Below the pieces are notes generated by a model, which had not been told where the DNA came from, searched no databases, and saw only the letters and a program-made list of their open reading frames with translations. From assembly GCF_048541825.1 (NCBI RefSeq), contig NZ_CP183332.1, forward strand, positions 1,798,001-1,862,000: a stretch of DNA of 64,000 bases. The letters run 5' to 3'. The position numbers were made by a program, and so were the translations under genes. Positions 8,341 to 17,199 of this stretch are shown in pieces. The first letter of the stretch is position 1; each line of letters opens with the position of its first letter. Source of the DNA: Caulobacter sp048541825. GTDB lineage: Bacteria; Pseudomonadota; Alphaproteobacteria; Caulobacterales; Caulobacteraceae.

Positions 8341-9528
8341 ATGCGTAGAGTTCTCATCGGGTTAGCGCGAACGGGCTGGTTGAGGGCCGCGTTAATCGTC
8401 GGTGGCCTGACCGTGGCCGGCGTCGCTGTCGCGACCGCGCAAGGCCCAGCGCCCGCAGCTGGGGTCCAGAAAGTTCGCTTCGGCGGAGATCGGGCTGAAA
8501 CCCGCGTCGTCATCGATCTTGATCGCGCCGCTGTGGGTCGTCTGATCGCGGACGGCGCCCTGGATCAACGCATTGTCATCGGATTGCCCAATGTTTCGGT
8601 CTCGGGTGACCTGCAGGGCGCCGGCCAGGGCCTGGTCAAGCGCTGGACCATCGACGAGGCCGGCGGTGGCGCTCGCCTTCGCCTGGACCTGTCGGGCCGT
8701 GCTGAAGTGCGCCGGCGCTTCCTTTTGCCGCCGGGCGACGGCGCAACGGCCTATCGCTACGTCATTGATCTGAAGGCGACCGACGGCGCTGCGCCGGTGG
8801 CCGCACCGAAGCTGACCCTGGTCTCCAGCCCGGTCATGGTCGCACCGCTGCGCCTGAAGAAGGTCATCGTCATCGACGCCGGTCACGGCGGCAAGGATCC
8901 CGGCTCGCTGGGCGCCTCCGTCTACGAGAAGGATGTAACGCTCGCGGCCGCCAAGGCCCTGAAGGCTCGGCTGGAGAAGTCCGGCCGCTTCCAGGTTGTG
9001 ATGACCCGCGAGACCGACACCTTCATCCCGCTTGAGGCGCGCGTGCAAATCGCTCGCCGCGCCGACGCCGACCTCTTCATCTCCATGCACGCCGATTCCG
9101 GTCCCGACGTCACCACGCGTGGAGCCAGTGTCTACACCCTGTCGGAAAAAGGCACCGAGCGCGTGGCGCGGGTGCTGGAGAAGGACGACTGGCTGATGAA
9201 AGCAAGCCTGCCTGGCCGCGATCGCGCCGTCAGCCAGATCCTTCTGGACCTGTCGCAGCGCGCCACCAAGAATCGCTCGGCCGCCTTCGCCCAGCTTCTG
9301 CTGGAACGCGTTGGCGAGGAAACGCCGCTGCTGCGTCGCAGCCATCGCGACGCCGGCTTTATCGTGCTGTTGGCCCCCGATGTCCCGGCCGTGCTGCTCG
9401 AGATGGGCTTCATCACCAATCCGGAAGATGAGCGGTTGTTGAGCAACCCCGCCAGCCGAACCCGGGTGGTCAATGCTGTAGGCGACGCCATCGAGTCCTA
9501 TTTCGCCGCCCAGATCCGCAAATCCTGA
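8341..9528 (+). CDS. amiC: N-acetylmuramoyl-L-alanine amidase, AMIN plus Amidase_3
   Basis: With the ATG at 8341 the protein has 395 residues; an in-frame GTG at 8290 is possible but less likely. An N-terminal signal peptide is followed by an AMIN domain (about 45-150) that targets peptidoglycan or the septum. The zinc amidase domain follows, with ligands in DAGHGGKDPGS, the Glu in YEKD, the His in SMHADS, and the catalytic Glu in LLEMGF. It cleaves the amide between MurNAc and the stem peptide during daughter cell separation. A class A PBP follows on the same strand. Confidence 0.95.
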   Translation: MRRVLIGLARTGWLRAALIVGGLTVAGVAVATAQGPAPAAGVQKVRFGGDRAETRVVIDLDRAAVGRLIADGALDQRIVIGLPNVSVSGDLQGAGQGLVKRWTIDEAGGGARLRLDLSGRAEVRRRFLLPPGDGATAYRYVIDLKATDGAAPVAAPKLTLVSSPVMVAPLRLKKVIVIDAGHGGKDPGSLGASVYEKDVTLAAAKALKARLEKSGRFQVVMTRETDTFIPLEARVQIARRADADLFISMHADSGPDVTTRGASVYTLSEKGTERVARVLEKDDWLMKASLPGRDRAVSQILLDLSQRATKNRSAAFAQLLLERVGEETPLLRRSHRDAGFIVLLAPDVPAVLLEMGFITNPEDERLLSNPASRTRVVNAVGDAIESYFAAQIRKS

Positions 9529-9686
9529 GACGTGCGCGCCGTTGGCGCCCGCGGCGATGCAGGCTAGAGGCTTGAGGCAGAGTCCGGGCGCGAGGGTGCG
9601 GCCGCAAAACCGCTTACACTTTTGTGGAACGGGCTCTAGAGGATGAGAGCAGGGCGGGCGAGTGTGCGTCGTCCAACGGAGGCCCC

Positions 9687-12068
9687 GTGGATCTGAAACC
9701 CACCGAACGATGGATGGCCATCGCCGGCGTAGCGGTGCTTTCCGCAATCGCCGTGGCGGGCTTCGCGATCGCGATCTACGCGGCGTGGCTGTTCCACGAC
9801 ATGCCCGACGCCGGCGAGTTGCAGGACTATCGTCCTCCGACGGCGACGCGCGTCTATGCGTGGGACGGCACACTGATCGGCGAGTACTCCAAGGAACGCC
9901 GGATCTTCGTTCCCTATGACCAGATCCCGCCGCAGCTGGCCCAGGCTTTCATGGCCGCCGAAGACCGCAATTTCTTCCGCCACAGCGGCGTCGACGTGGG
10001 CGGCTTCTCGCGCGCCATGCTCAAGAATGTCGGCAACGCCGCGCGCGGCAAACGCCTGGAGGGCGGATCGACGATCACCCAGCAGGTCGCCAAGAACGTG
10101 CTGCTGACCAGCGACGCCACGGTCGGTCGCAAGTTCAAGGAAGCGATCCTGGCGCACCGCCTGGAGCAATCGCTCGACAAACAGCAGATCCTTGAGCTGT
10201 ATCTGAACGAAATCTGGCTGGGTTACCGCTCGTTCGGCGTCGGCGCGGCCTCGTACAACTATTTCGGCAAGTCCCTGCCCGAGCTGACCCTGGCCGAGTG
10301 CGCCTATCTGGCGGCGTTGCCCAAGGGGCCCGACAACTATCATCCGATCCGTAACAAGGCCAAAGCCAAGGTGCGCCGCGACTGGATCCTGGACCAGATG
10401 GCCGAGCTGGGCTGGGTGTCCCAGGCTGACGCCGATAAGGCCAAGGCCGAGGATCTGGTCGTCCAGGCCGCGCCCAAGCGCGCCGCCTATCGTGACGCCG
10501 ACTATTTCGTCGAAGAGGTGCGCCAGCGCGGCGTCGCCACCCTCGGCCCGCGCCTTAGCGAGGGCGGCTACTATATGCGAACGACGCTGGATCCACGGAT
10601 GCAGACCGCTGCCCGCGTCGCGTTGATGGATGGTCTCGAGAAGTACGACCGCCGCCACGGTTGGCGGGGCGCTTGGGGACATGTCGAGGCCAGTGACGCC
10701 GACTGGGAAAAGGCCGCCCGCGCCAAGAGCCCGCCGGCCGAACGCCAGGGCTGGCGTGCGGCCGTGGTCGTTTCAGGCGATGGCCGGGTGCGGCTGATCA
10801 AGAACGAAGGCGAAGGCGCCATCGTCGGCGAGGATATGGCCTGGGCCCGTGCGGGCAAAGGTCTGAAGCCCGGCGACCTGATCTTCGTCGAAAAGGTCGA
10901 GGGGGCGTCAACCTACCGCCTGCGCCAGGTGCCCGCCGTCAACGGTGCGCTGGTGGCCATCGAGCCCTACAGTGGCCGCGTGGTCGCCCTGGTCGGCGGT
11001 TACAGCTTCTCGCTCTCGAACTTCAATCGCGCCACCCAGGCGATGCGTCAGCCAGGCTCGGCGTTCAAGCCGTTTGTCTATGCCGCCGCCCTCGAAAATG
11101 GCTACACGCCGGCCAGCGTGGTCGTCGACAGCGCCATCACCTTGAAGGGCGCGAATGGCGAGGATTGGAGCCCGGAGAACTACCACAAGGAGTTCTACGG
11201 GTCGCAGCCGCTGCGCAAGGGTCTGGAGCAGTCGATCAACGCCATGACCGTGCGTCTGGCGCAAAGCGTCGGCATGAAGAAGATCATCGAGTTCTCCAAG
11301 CGCACCGGCGTCGTGCGCGACATGCAGCCGGTGCTGGCCATGGCGCTGGGAGCGGGGGAAACCACCCCCTTCAAGCTGACCTCGGCCTATGCACCGTTCG
11401 TCAATGGTGGTCGCCGCGTGGAGCCGCACCTGATCGAATTGGTGCAGGACCGCGAAGGCAAGGTGATCTTCCGCGCCGACAAGCGCGACTGCGTCCGCTG
11501 CACCGCCGGCTTCAACGGCGACGAGAGCCCGCGCTTCGACGCGCCGGGCGAGCAGGTCATGGATCCGGTCACGGCCTATCAGATCACCTCGATGCTGCAG
11601 GGCGTGGTTCAGCGCGGCACGGCGGCGGCGGTCAGCTCGCTGGGGCGTCCCCTGGCCGGCAAGACCGGAACCACCAACGAGTACCGCAGCGCGTGGTTCG
11701 TCGGCTATTCGCCCAATCTGGTGGTCGGGGTCTTCATCGGCTTTGACGACAACCGTTCGCTGGGCGAAGGCGAGACCGGGGCCTCCGGTCCTGTGCCGGT
11801 GTTCATGGACTTCATGCGTGAAGCCTTGAAGGGCCAGCCTGTTGTCGATTTCAAACCGCCCAAGACCGCCAAGTTCGCCATGGTGCGCGGGATCCGCGAA
11901 GCCTTCCGACCCGGGACCGAGCCCAAGACCGAGGTTCCGGCTGCGGTGGCAGGACCACAACCCTATTCGGACACCTGGCCCAATGGCGTACCCACCGGCG
12001 CCAACAGCGCCGCTGACGCCGCAAAGCCACCGCCAAAGGCTCCTGACCCGCTCAGCGGTCTGTACTGA
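9687..12068 (+). CDS. mrcA: Penicillin-binding protein 1A family bifunctional transglycosylase/transpeptidase
   Basis: A GTG at 9687 with CGGAGG just upstream gives 793 residues; the frame is open further upstream to a GTG at 9624 without a good ribosome site. One transmembrane helix lies near residues 12-35. The GT51 glycosyltransferase motifs follow in order: EDRNFF, GGSTITQQ and LELYLNEIW. An inserted domain precedes the transpeptidase, which shows SAFKPF (SxxK), SIN (SxN) and KTGTT. A Pro/Ala-rich tail ends the protein. It polymerises and cross-links peptidoglycan at the inner membrane. Length is typical of PBP1A. Confidence 0.95.
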   Translation: MDLKPTERWMAIAGVAVLSAIAVAGFAIAIYAAWLFHDMPDAGELQDYRPPTATRVYAWDGTLIGEYSKERRIFVPYDQIPPQLAQAFMAAEDRNFFRHSGVDVGGFSRAMLKNVGNAARGKRLEGGSTITQQVAKNVLLTSDATVGRKFKEAILAHRLEQSLDKQQILELYLNEIWLGYRSFGVGAASYNYFGKSLPELTLAECAYLAALPKGPDNYHPIRNKAKAKVRRDWILDQMAELGWVSQADADKAKAEDLVVQAAPKRAAYRDADYFVEEVRQRGVATLGPRLSEGGYYMRTTLDPRMQTAARVALMDGLEKYDRRHGWRGAWGHVEASDADWEKAARAKSPPAERQGWRAAVVVSGDGRVRLIKNEGEGAIVGEDMAWARAGKGLKPGDLIFVEKVEGASTYRLRQVPAVNGALVAIEPYSGRVVALVGGYSFSLSNFNRATQAMRQPGSAFKPFVYAAALENGYTPASVVVDSAITLKGANGEDWSPENYHKEFYGSQPLRKGLEQSINAMTVRLAQSVGMKKIIEFSKRTGVVRDMQPVLAMALGAGETTPFKLTSAYAPFVNGGRRVEPHLIELVQDREGKVIFRADKRDCVRCTAGFNGDESPRFDAPGEQVMDPVTAYQITSMLQGVVQRGTAAAVSSLGRPLAGKTGTTNEYRSAWFVGYSPNLVVGVFIGFDDNRSLGEGETGASGPVPVFMDFMREALKGQPVVDFKPPKTAKFAMVRGIREAFRPGTEPKTEVPAAVAGPQPYSDTWPNGVPTGANSAADAAKPPPKAPDPLSGLY

Positions 12069-12143
12069 TCCATCATCGGCGTTGCGCCGACGTCCGACGC
12101 GGGCTATCTCCCGCGCCCTTTATCATTGTCACGGAGTAACGTG

Positions 12144-13257
12144 ATGCGACCGGATGTTGAGGCCGCTGCGGCCGACATCGAGCAGTCCGTTGGACTGCTC
12201 AGGAGGCGTCTTTGACTGGGATGCCGCACTTCGAAAGCTCGATGAGCTGAATGCCCGGGTCGAAGACCCGACCCTTTGGGACAAACCCGCCGAAGCCCAG
12301 GCCGTCTCGCGCGAGCGCGCCAGCCTGAGCGCCCGCGTTGAAGCCGTGCAGGCGCTCGACCAGGGTCTCAAGGACGCGCTGGAATATGCCGAGCTGGCCG
12401 ACATGGAGGGCGACGACGCCCTGCTGGAGGACGCCCGCGCCCAGCTGAAGGACCTCAAGGACCGCGCCGGCCGCGCTGAACTGGAGGCCCTGCTGTCTGG
12501 CGAGGCCGACGGCAACGACTGCTACGTCGAAATCAATTCCGGCGCTGGCGGCACCGAGTCCTGCGACTGGGCCGGCATGCTGCTGCGGATGTATTCGCGC
12601 TGGGCCAATGCGCACAAGATGAGCGTTGAGCTGGTCGAAGAAACCTCGGGCGATCAGGTTGGCATCAAGTCAGCGACGCTGCTGATCAAGGGCCAGAACG
12701 CCTATGGCTGGCTGAAGACCGAGGCTGGCGTCCACCGCCTGGTGCGCATCAGCCCCTATGACGCGGCCGCCAAGCGCCACACCAGCTTCGCCTCGGCCTG
12801 GATCTATCCGGTGGTGGACGACACCATCGAGATCGAGATCAATCCGTCCGACGTGCGAACCGACACCTATCGCGCCAGCGGCGCCGGCGGTCAGCACATC
12901 AACAAGACCGACTCGGCGGTGCGCCTGACGCACATCCCGACCGGTATCGCGGTGGCCTGTCAGGCCGGCCGCTCGCAGCACCAGAACCGCGAAGAAGCGT
13001 GGAAGATGCTGCGCGCGCGTCTCTATGAGGCCGAACTGCAGAAGCGGGAAGCCGCCCAGCAGGCTCTGGAAGACCAGAAGACCGATATCGGCTGGGGTCA
13101 CCAGATCCGCAGCTACGTCCTGCAGCCCTACCAGATGGTCAAGGACCTGCGGACCAACGTCGAGACCTCCGACACCCAAGGGGTGCTGGACGGTGATCTT
13201 GACGAGTTCATGGGAGCCTCACTGGCCCAACGCGTCGGCGCGACACGCGACGCCTAG
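12144..13257 (+). CDS. prfB: Peptide chain release factor 2, expressed by programmed +1 frameshift
   Basis: Translation starts at ATG 12144, with CGGAG seven bases upstream. It reads 23 codons to an in-frame TGA at 12213-12215 (CTT TGA C). The rest of RF2 is in the +1 frame from GAC at 12214 to the stop at 13257, giving 370 residues in all. The slip site is preceded three bases upstream by AGGAGG, the classic internal Shine-Dalgarno. RF2 motifs include the GGQ loop (SGAGGQHINKTDSAV) and a stop-recognition segment. RF2 releases peptides at UGA and UAA. Low RF2 favours the shift, so the protein controls its own synthesis. Confidence 0.96.
12201..12216 (+). promoter_or_regulatory. Programmed +1 frameshift site of prfB
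   Basis: The order is AGGAGG (12201-12206), three bases CGT, slippery CTT (12210-12212), then TGA and C. This reproduces the arrangement known from Escherichia coli prfB (Shine-Dalgarno, three bases, CTT TGA C). The zero frame stops here and the +1 frame opens straight into RF2 sequence (DWDAALRKLDELN). Confidence 0.95.
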
Positions 13258-13275
13258 AATTGCAGCCTGAAACGC

Positions 13276-13310
13276 AAAACGCCCCGGATCGCTCCGGGGC
13301 GTTTTTCTTC
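13276..13310 (+). terminator. Rho-independent terminator of prfB
   Basis: A nine-pair stem (13280-13288 with 13293-13301, CGCCCCGGA) with a TCGC loop is extended by A/T pairs and followed by TTTTTCTTC. It begins about 20 bases after the prfB stop. The A-rich left flank also lets it work for the convergent bacA gene. Confidence 0.9.
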
Positions 13311-13326
13311 GTGCCTATATCCAGGA

Positions 13327-13806
13327 TCAGGCCGGCTTGGCCTGAGCCTCGGCCGGGGCCGCGAGAATCGGCGTCGGAGCAGGTTGTGGGGCAGGGCGCT
13401 GGAACTTCAGGCTGCGCCCCTGGAAGAAGGCGCCGGTTTCCATCGCCAACTGCTCGTGGGTGATGTCCCCGTCGATATAGGATGTACCGTAGAGGCGAAC
13501 CTGCTTGGAGGTGATGGCGCCCACCACACGGCCACGGACCTCAACGGCCTCGGCATAGACCGAGCCTTCGACATGACCGGTTTCGCCGACAGTCAGACGG
13601 CCCACGCGAACATCGCCGCGAACCACGCCATCAATCTGCAGTTCACCGTCGCCGGTCACGCCGCCTTCGATGGTGATATCGGCCGAGATCAGGGAAGCGA
13701 CCTTCGGCGCCATCTTACGTGTCGGATCAACGGAGGCGATGGGCGTCGGCAGGGGCTCGATCTTGGTCGGGCCGCGCGCCGTGGTCTTAGTGTGCTTGCT
13801 GAACAT
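13327..13806 (-). CDS. bacA: Bactofilin (BacA type)
   Basis: The ATG at 13806 gives 159 residues starting MFSKHTK; a GTG two codons earlier is possible. A short Pro-rich N-terminal tail, expected to touch the membrane, precedes a right-handed beta-helix core (about 45-130) with the repeating hydrophobic pattern IEGGVTGDGELQIDG. A Pro/Ala-rich C-terminal tail follows. In Caulobacter crescentus BacA polymerises at the stalked pole and recruits a peptidoglycan synthase. The start lies inside the end of the upstream M23 peptidase gene, so the two are translationally linked. Confidence 0.92.
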   Translation of the reverse strand: MFSKHTKTTARGPTKIEPLPTPIASVDPTRKMAPKVASLISADITIEGGVTGDGELQIDGVVRGDVRVGRLTVGETGHVEGSVYAEAVEVRGRVVGAITSKQVRLYGTSYIDGDITHEQLAMETGAFFQGRSLKFQRPAPQPAPTPILAAPAEAQAKPA

Positions 13807-14938
13807 ACTCACCAGCCTTCAAAAAGCGATTTGGGTTCTGCGCCCTGCCATTGGCCCAGACTTCATAGTGCAGGTGCGGGCCGGTCGACCGACCCGTCGA
13901 GCCCATGGCTCCAACGCGCTGACCAATCGCGACCCGTTCGCCAACGCGCACTGAAATCGCTTGAAGGTGAGCATAGCGCGTCTTGAAGCCGCCGCCATGG
14001 TCGATCTCGATGGTGTTACCATAGCCAGAACGCACGCCGGTGAACGAGACGACGCCCGGCGCGGTCGACATGATCGGGGTGTAGAAGGCCCCCGGGAAGT
14101 CCAGGCCAGAATGAAAGGCCGGGCGACGCGTGAACGGGTCAAAGCGAACGCCGTAGCTGCTGCTCATCGCCGGATTGCTGGTCGGGCGGAAGAAAGGAAG
14201 CCGCTGGGCCGCCGCGTTCAACGAGCGCATGTCCGACATGTCGGTAGCGGCGCGGTGAATGCGGGTGGCGAATTCTTCATCGACGTCCAGCACTGCGGCG
14301 AGGGCGCGCGGATCCCGGGCCTCGATCAGCGGACCACCCAGCGAGGCGCCGCGGCCGGTATAGTTGCCAGCGTCAAGGCCAGCCATGCGCATGGCTAGAC
14401 GGAGGCGTTCGGCCCGGCTCTTGGCGAAGGTCTCCGCGGCGTCGATCAGACGCTCCTGATCCATCCGGGTGGCCTGGATGCGCTGGACAGGCGTTGCGGC
14501 CAGCAGGCGAGGCTTGGAGGTCTTAAGGGCGTCGGCGGCGCCAGGCACGCCCTTGAAGTCGCTGACCAGCATGGCCAGCGCAGAATGGCGCTTTTCCACC
14601 GAGGCAGCCAGTTCGTCGAGCGACCCATTTGTGGCCGAGAGCTGGGCGACGGCGCTGTTCAGGCGCGCCTGACGATCGGCGTTGAGACGCTCGTAGTAGG
14701 CGCGCTGCTTGATGACCTGCTGGTCGGTCGAGCTGACAGCCAGCGCATTGACCATCATGGCGGCGGTACAGACACCCATCCACAGGGCGGCGCAGCCGAC
14801 GACGGTCGCGGCCAGAAGTTGCTTGTTGGTGGAAAAAACGTAGCCCCGCATCTCGCCGCCGGAGCGGATATAGAGATGCCTTTCAGGGAAAAGACCTTCG
14901 AGGGATTGCCGCAGTCGCTTGAAGCGTTTGATGGCCAT
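13787..14938 (-). CDS. M23-family peptidoglycan endopeptidase, membrane-anchored
   Basis: A 383-residue protein with a short cytoplasmic N-terminus, one transmembrane helix at about residues 38-65, and a helical, probably coiled-coil stretch to about 200. The C-terminal LytM/M23 domain has zinc ligands in FHSGLDFPG and HLHYEVW. It is expected to cut peptide cross-links in the periplasm. The last codons overlap bacA. An M23 peptidase paired with a bactofilin is a recurrent arrangement in stalked and budding alphaproteobacteria, where the bactofilin positions the enzyme. No signal of truncation. Confidence 0.92.
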   Translation of the reverse strand: MAIKRFKRLRQSLEGLFPERHLYIRSGGEMRGYVFSTNKQLLAATVVGCAALWMGVCTAAMMVNALAVSSTDQQVIKQRAYYERLNADRQARLNSAVAQLSATNGSLDELAASVEKRHSALAMLVSDFKGVPGAADALKTSKPRLLAATPVQRIQATRMDQERLIDAAETFAKSRAERLRLAMRMAGLDAGNYTGRGASLGGPLIEARDPRALAAVLDVDEEFATRIHRAATDMSDMRSLNAAAQRLPFFRPTSNPAMSSSYGVRFDPFTRRPAFHSGLDFPGAFYTPIMSTAPGVVSFTGVRSGYGNTIEIDHGGGFKTRYAHLQAISVRVGERVAIGQRVGAMGSTGRSTGPHLHYEVWANGRAQNPNRFLKAGEYVQQAH

Positions 14939-15165
14939 CGCTCTCGAAACCCCCGTTTTTAGAACACGGGGATATGCAACGATATTCCGAAGCCGCGCAA
15001 GGCTCTTCGCTCCCCAAGTGAGCGCGAGTCAGAAAATTCAGCATGCGGCCTCAATCGTTAACGTCACCTGAACGCGATCGGCAAGGCCGAGGGTCGGGTG
15101 GCCGTCACTCGGACGAGGCCCGCGGCGCAAATACAACACCGCCAGACGCGACCTGTTCCGCCGCC

Positions 15166-15627
15166 TTACTTCAGGGCCCTGGCCGCCGTGAGCACGGCCT
15201 TGATGTGACCGGGCACCTTCACCTTGCGCCAGACCTCGCGGATCACGCCGTCGGCGCCGATCAGAAAGGTTGAACGATCGATGCCCATGTATTTTCGGCC
15301 GTACATGCTCTTTTCGACCCAGGCGCCGTAGGTCTCGACGATCTCGCCCGTCGTATCAGCGGCCAGCTCTACGGTGAGGTCATGCTTGAGACGGAACTTG
15401 GCGTGGGAGGCGGCGCTGTCCTTGGACACGCCCACGATGACCGCGCCCAGCTTGGCGAATTCCTCGACCTCGGACGAAAACTGTAACGCCTCAGAGGTAC
15501 AGCCCGAGGTGTCGTCCTTGGGGTAGAAATAGAGGACGATCTTCTTGCCCTTCAGGCTCGCAAGACTGACCCGGCCGGTATCGGTGGGCAGGTCGAACGC
15601 GGGAGCCTTGTCACCGGCTTGAAGCAT
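15166..15627 (-). CDS. bcp: Peroxiredoxin, BCP/PrxQ family
   Basis: A 153-residue thiol peroxidase starting MLQAGDKAPAFDLP. It has the KKIVLYFYPKDDTSGCTSEA active-site region, with the peroxidatic Cys in TSGCT. A resolving Cys is not obvious in the usual position five residues later, so it may work as a one-Cys enzyme. It reduces peroxides in the cytoplasm using thioredoxin or a similar donor. It lies 41 bp downstream of tyrS on the same strand and may share its transcript. The 227 bp on its other side, before the M23 gene, hold no gene, only a small CCCCGT/ACGGGG hairpin. Confidence 0.95.
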   Translation of the reverse strand: MLQAGDKAPAFDLPTDTGRVSLASLKGKKIVLYFYPKDDTSGCTSEALQFSSEVEEFAKLGAVIVGVSKDSAASHAKFRLKHDLTVELAADTTGEIVETYGAWVEKSMYGRKYMGIDRSTFLIGADGVIREVWRKVKVPGHIKAVLTAARALK

Positions 15628-15668
15628 CGTCTCTCTCCGTTTTCCTACTTACGCCCTTGTCTTCCGGA

Positions 15669-16928
15669 TCAGACCGGTTTGACCAGAACGATCTTCTTCC
15701 TGCCTGCCGCAAGTTTGACGACGCCATCGATCAGGTCGGCTTCGGTGACCACGCGGTTGGCGTCGGGCTCGGCCTGGTCATTGACCTTCACGCCGCCGCC
15801 CTGGGCCAGGCGACGCGCTTCGCCGCGCGACGCGGCCAGACCGGCGTCGGCGAACAGGTTGGCCAGGACGATACCCGCCTTCAGCTCCGCGGCGGGCACT
15901 TCGAAGGTCGGCAGGTCGGCGGAGGTTACACCTTGCTCGAAGGCTTTTTCGGCGGCATCGCGCGCCGAACGTGCAGCCTCTTCGCCATGCGCCATGCGCG
16001 TGGCCTCGTCGGCCAACACCTTCTTGGCGTCGTTCAGCTTGGCTCCCGGCAGGGCTTCAAGCTTCGCGATCTCGTCCAGGGGCAGATCAGTGAACAGCTT
16101 CAGGAACCGCCCAACATCGGCGTCCTCGGTGTTGCGCCAGAACTGCCAGTAGTCGTAGGGGCTCAGTTGCTCAGCGTTCAGCCACACGGCGCCTGACATG
16201 GTCTTGCCCATCTTGACGCCCGAGGCGGTAGCCAGCAGCGGCGTGGTCAGGCCGTAGGCGGCCTTCTGGTCGACCCGGCGGGTCAGCTCGACGCCATTGA
16301 GGATGTTGCCCCACTGATCCGAGCCACCCATCTGCAGCACGCAGCCATACTTGCGGTTCAGCTCCAGGAAGTCGGTGGCCTGCATCAGCATGTAGTTGAA
16401 TTCGAGGAAGGTCATCGGCTGCTCGCGCTCGAGCCGCAGCTTGACCGAGTCGAAGGCCAACATCCGGTTGACCGTAAAGTGCACGCCGTAGTCGCGCAGG
16501 AACTGCACGTAGCCGAACTTGCTGAGCCACTCGTCGTTGTCGACCATGATGGCGTCGGTGGGACCGTCGCCGAAGGTCAGGAACTTGGCGAACACCGACT
16601 TGATGCCGGCGATGTTGGCGGCGATGTCGGCGTCCGACAGCAGCTTGCGGCTCTCGTCCTTGCCCGTGGGATCGCCAACCTTGGTGGTGCCGCCGCCCAT
16701 CAGGACGATTGGCTTGTGGCCGGCCTGCTGCAGGCGGCGCAGCATCATGATCTGGATCAACGACCCGACATGCAGGCTTGGCGCGGTGGCGTCGAAGCCG
16801 ATGTAGGCCGTGACGATCCCGCGGGCGGCCGCCGCGTCAAGTTCGTCCGGGTGGGTGATCTGGTGGATATAGCCGCGCGCCTGCAGGGTCTGCAGGAATT
16901 CCGACTTGAACGAGGCGGGCGCGGACAT
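15669..16928 (-). CDS. tyrS: Tyrosyl-tRNA synthetase
   Basis: The start at 16928 gives 419 residues, the usual TyrRS size. Class I motifs are present: LHVGS replaces HIGH in the ATP site and KMGKT is the KMSKS loop. TyrRS-specific YIGFDATAPS and QWGNIL also appear. The last 65 residues form the S4-like RNA-binding domain (LAQGGGVKVND). It charges tRNA-Tyr in the cytosol. The 271-bp upstream gap, shared with divergent anmK, holds two GANTC methylation sites near the tyrS start and two small hairpins (17104-17120 and 17160-17177). Confidence 0.97.
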   Translation of the reverse strand: MSAPASFKSEFLQTLQARGYIHQITHPDELDAAAARGIVTAYIGFDATAPSLHVGSLIQIMMLRRLQQAGHKPIVLMGGGTTKVGDPTGKDESRKLLSDADIAANIAGIKSVFAKFLTFGDGPTDAIMVDNDEWLSKFGYVQFLRDYGVHFTVNRMLAFDSVKLRLEREQPMTFLEFNYMLMQATDFLELNRKYGCVLQMGGSDQWGNILNGVELTRRVDQKAAYGLTTPLLATASGVKMGKTMSGAVWLNAEQLSPYDYWQFWRNTEDADVGRFLKLFTDLPLDEIAKLEALPGAKLNDAKKVLADEATRMAHGEEAARSARDAAEKAFEQGVTSADLPTFEVPAAELKAGIVLANLFADAGLAASRGEARRLAQGGGVKVNDQAEPDANRVVTEADLIDGVVKLAAGRKKIVLVKPV

Positions 16929-17199
16929 GGATCGACTCTCTGGATGGGACGACTCTTGCGGAGACGGAGGGCCGTCTAGCACGGGCGGGCCTGGATGTGG
17001 CGAGGGTTTCATAAGGTCAGTCTCCGGATAAGGCCGGAGCGCTATGATCTTGTGAGACGCGACCCCGGCAGGGCGGGGGCGTATCGACGTGTCAGGCCGG
17101 CCTCCCGCTATTTCAGCGGGCGGTAATAGGGGGTGGCGTTAAGGCGGACGTCGATCATGGGGCCTAGCTACAGGCCCGCGAGCATGGCAGTCAACGGCG

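Noticed and set aside
8392..9873. A 493-residue frame on the - strand opposite amiC and the PBP start
   Set aside because: Shadow of amiC; composition is rich in His, Arg and Gly and it crosses two real genes on the other strand.
12154..12213. Simple prfB start at TTG 12154
   Set aside because: This gives a non-homologous N-terminus; the ATG at 12144 with the CTT TGA frameshift explains the sequence better.
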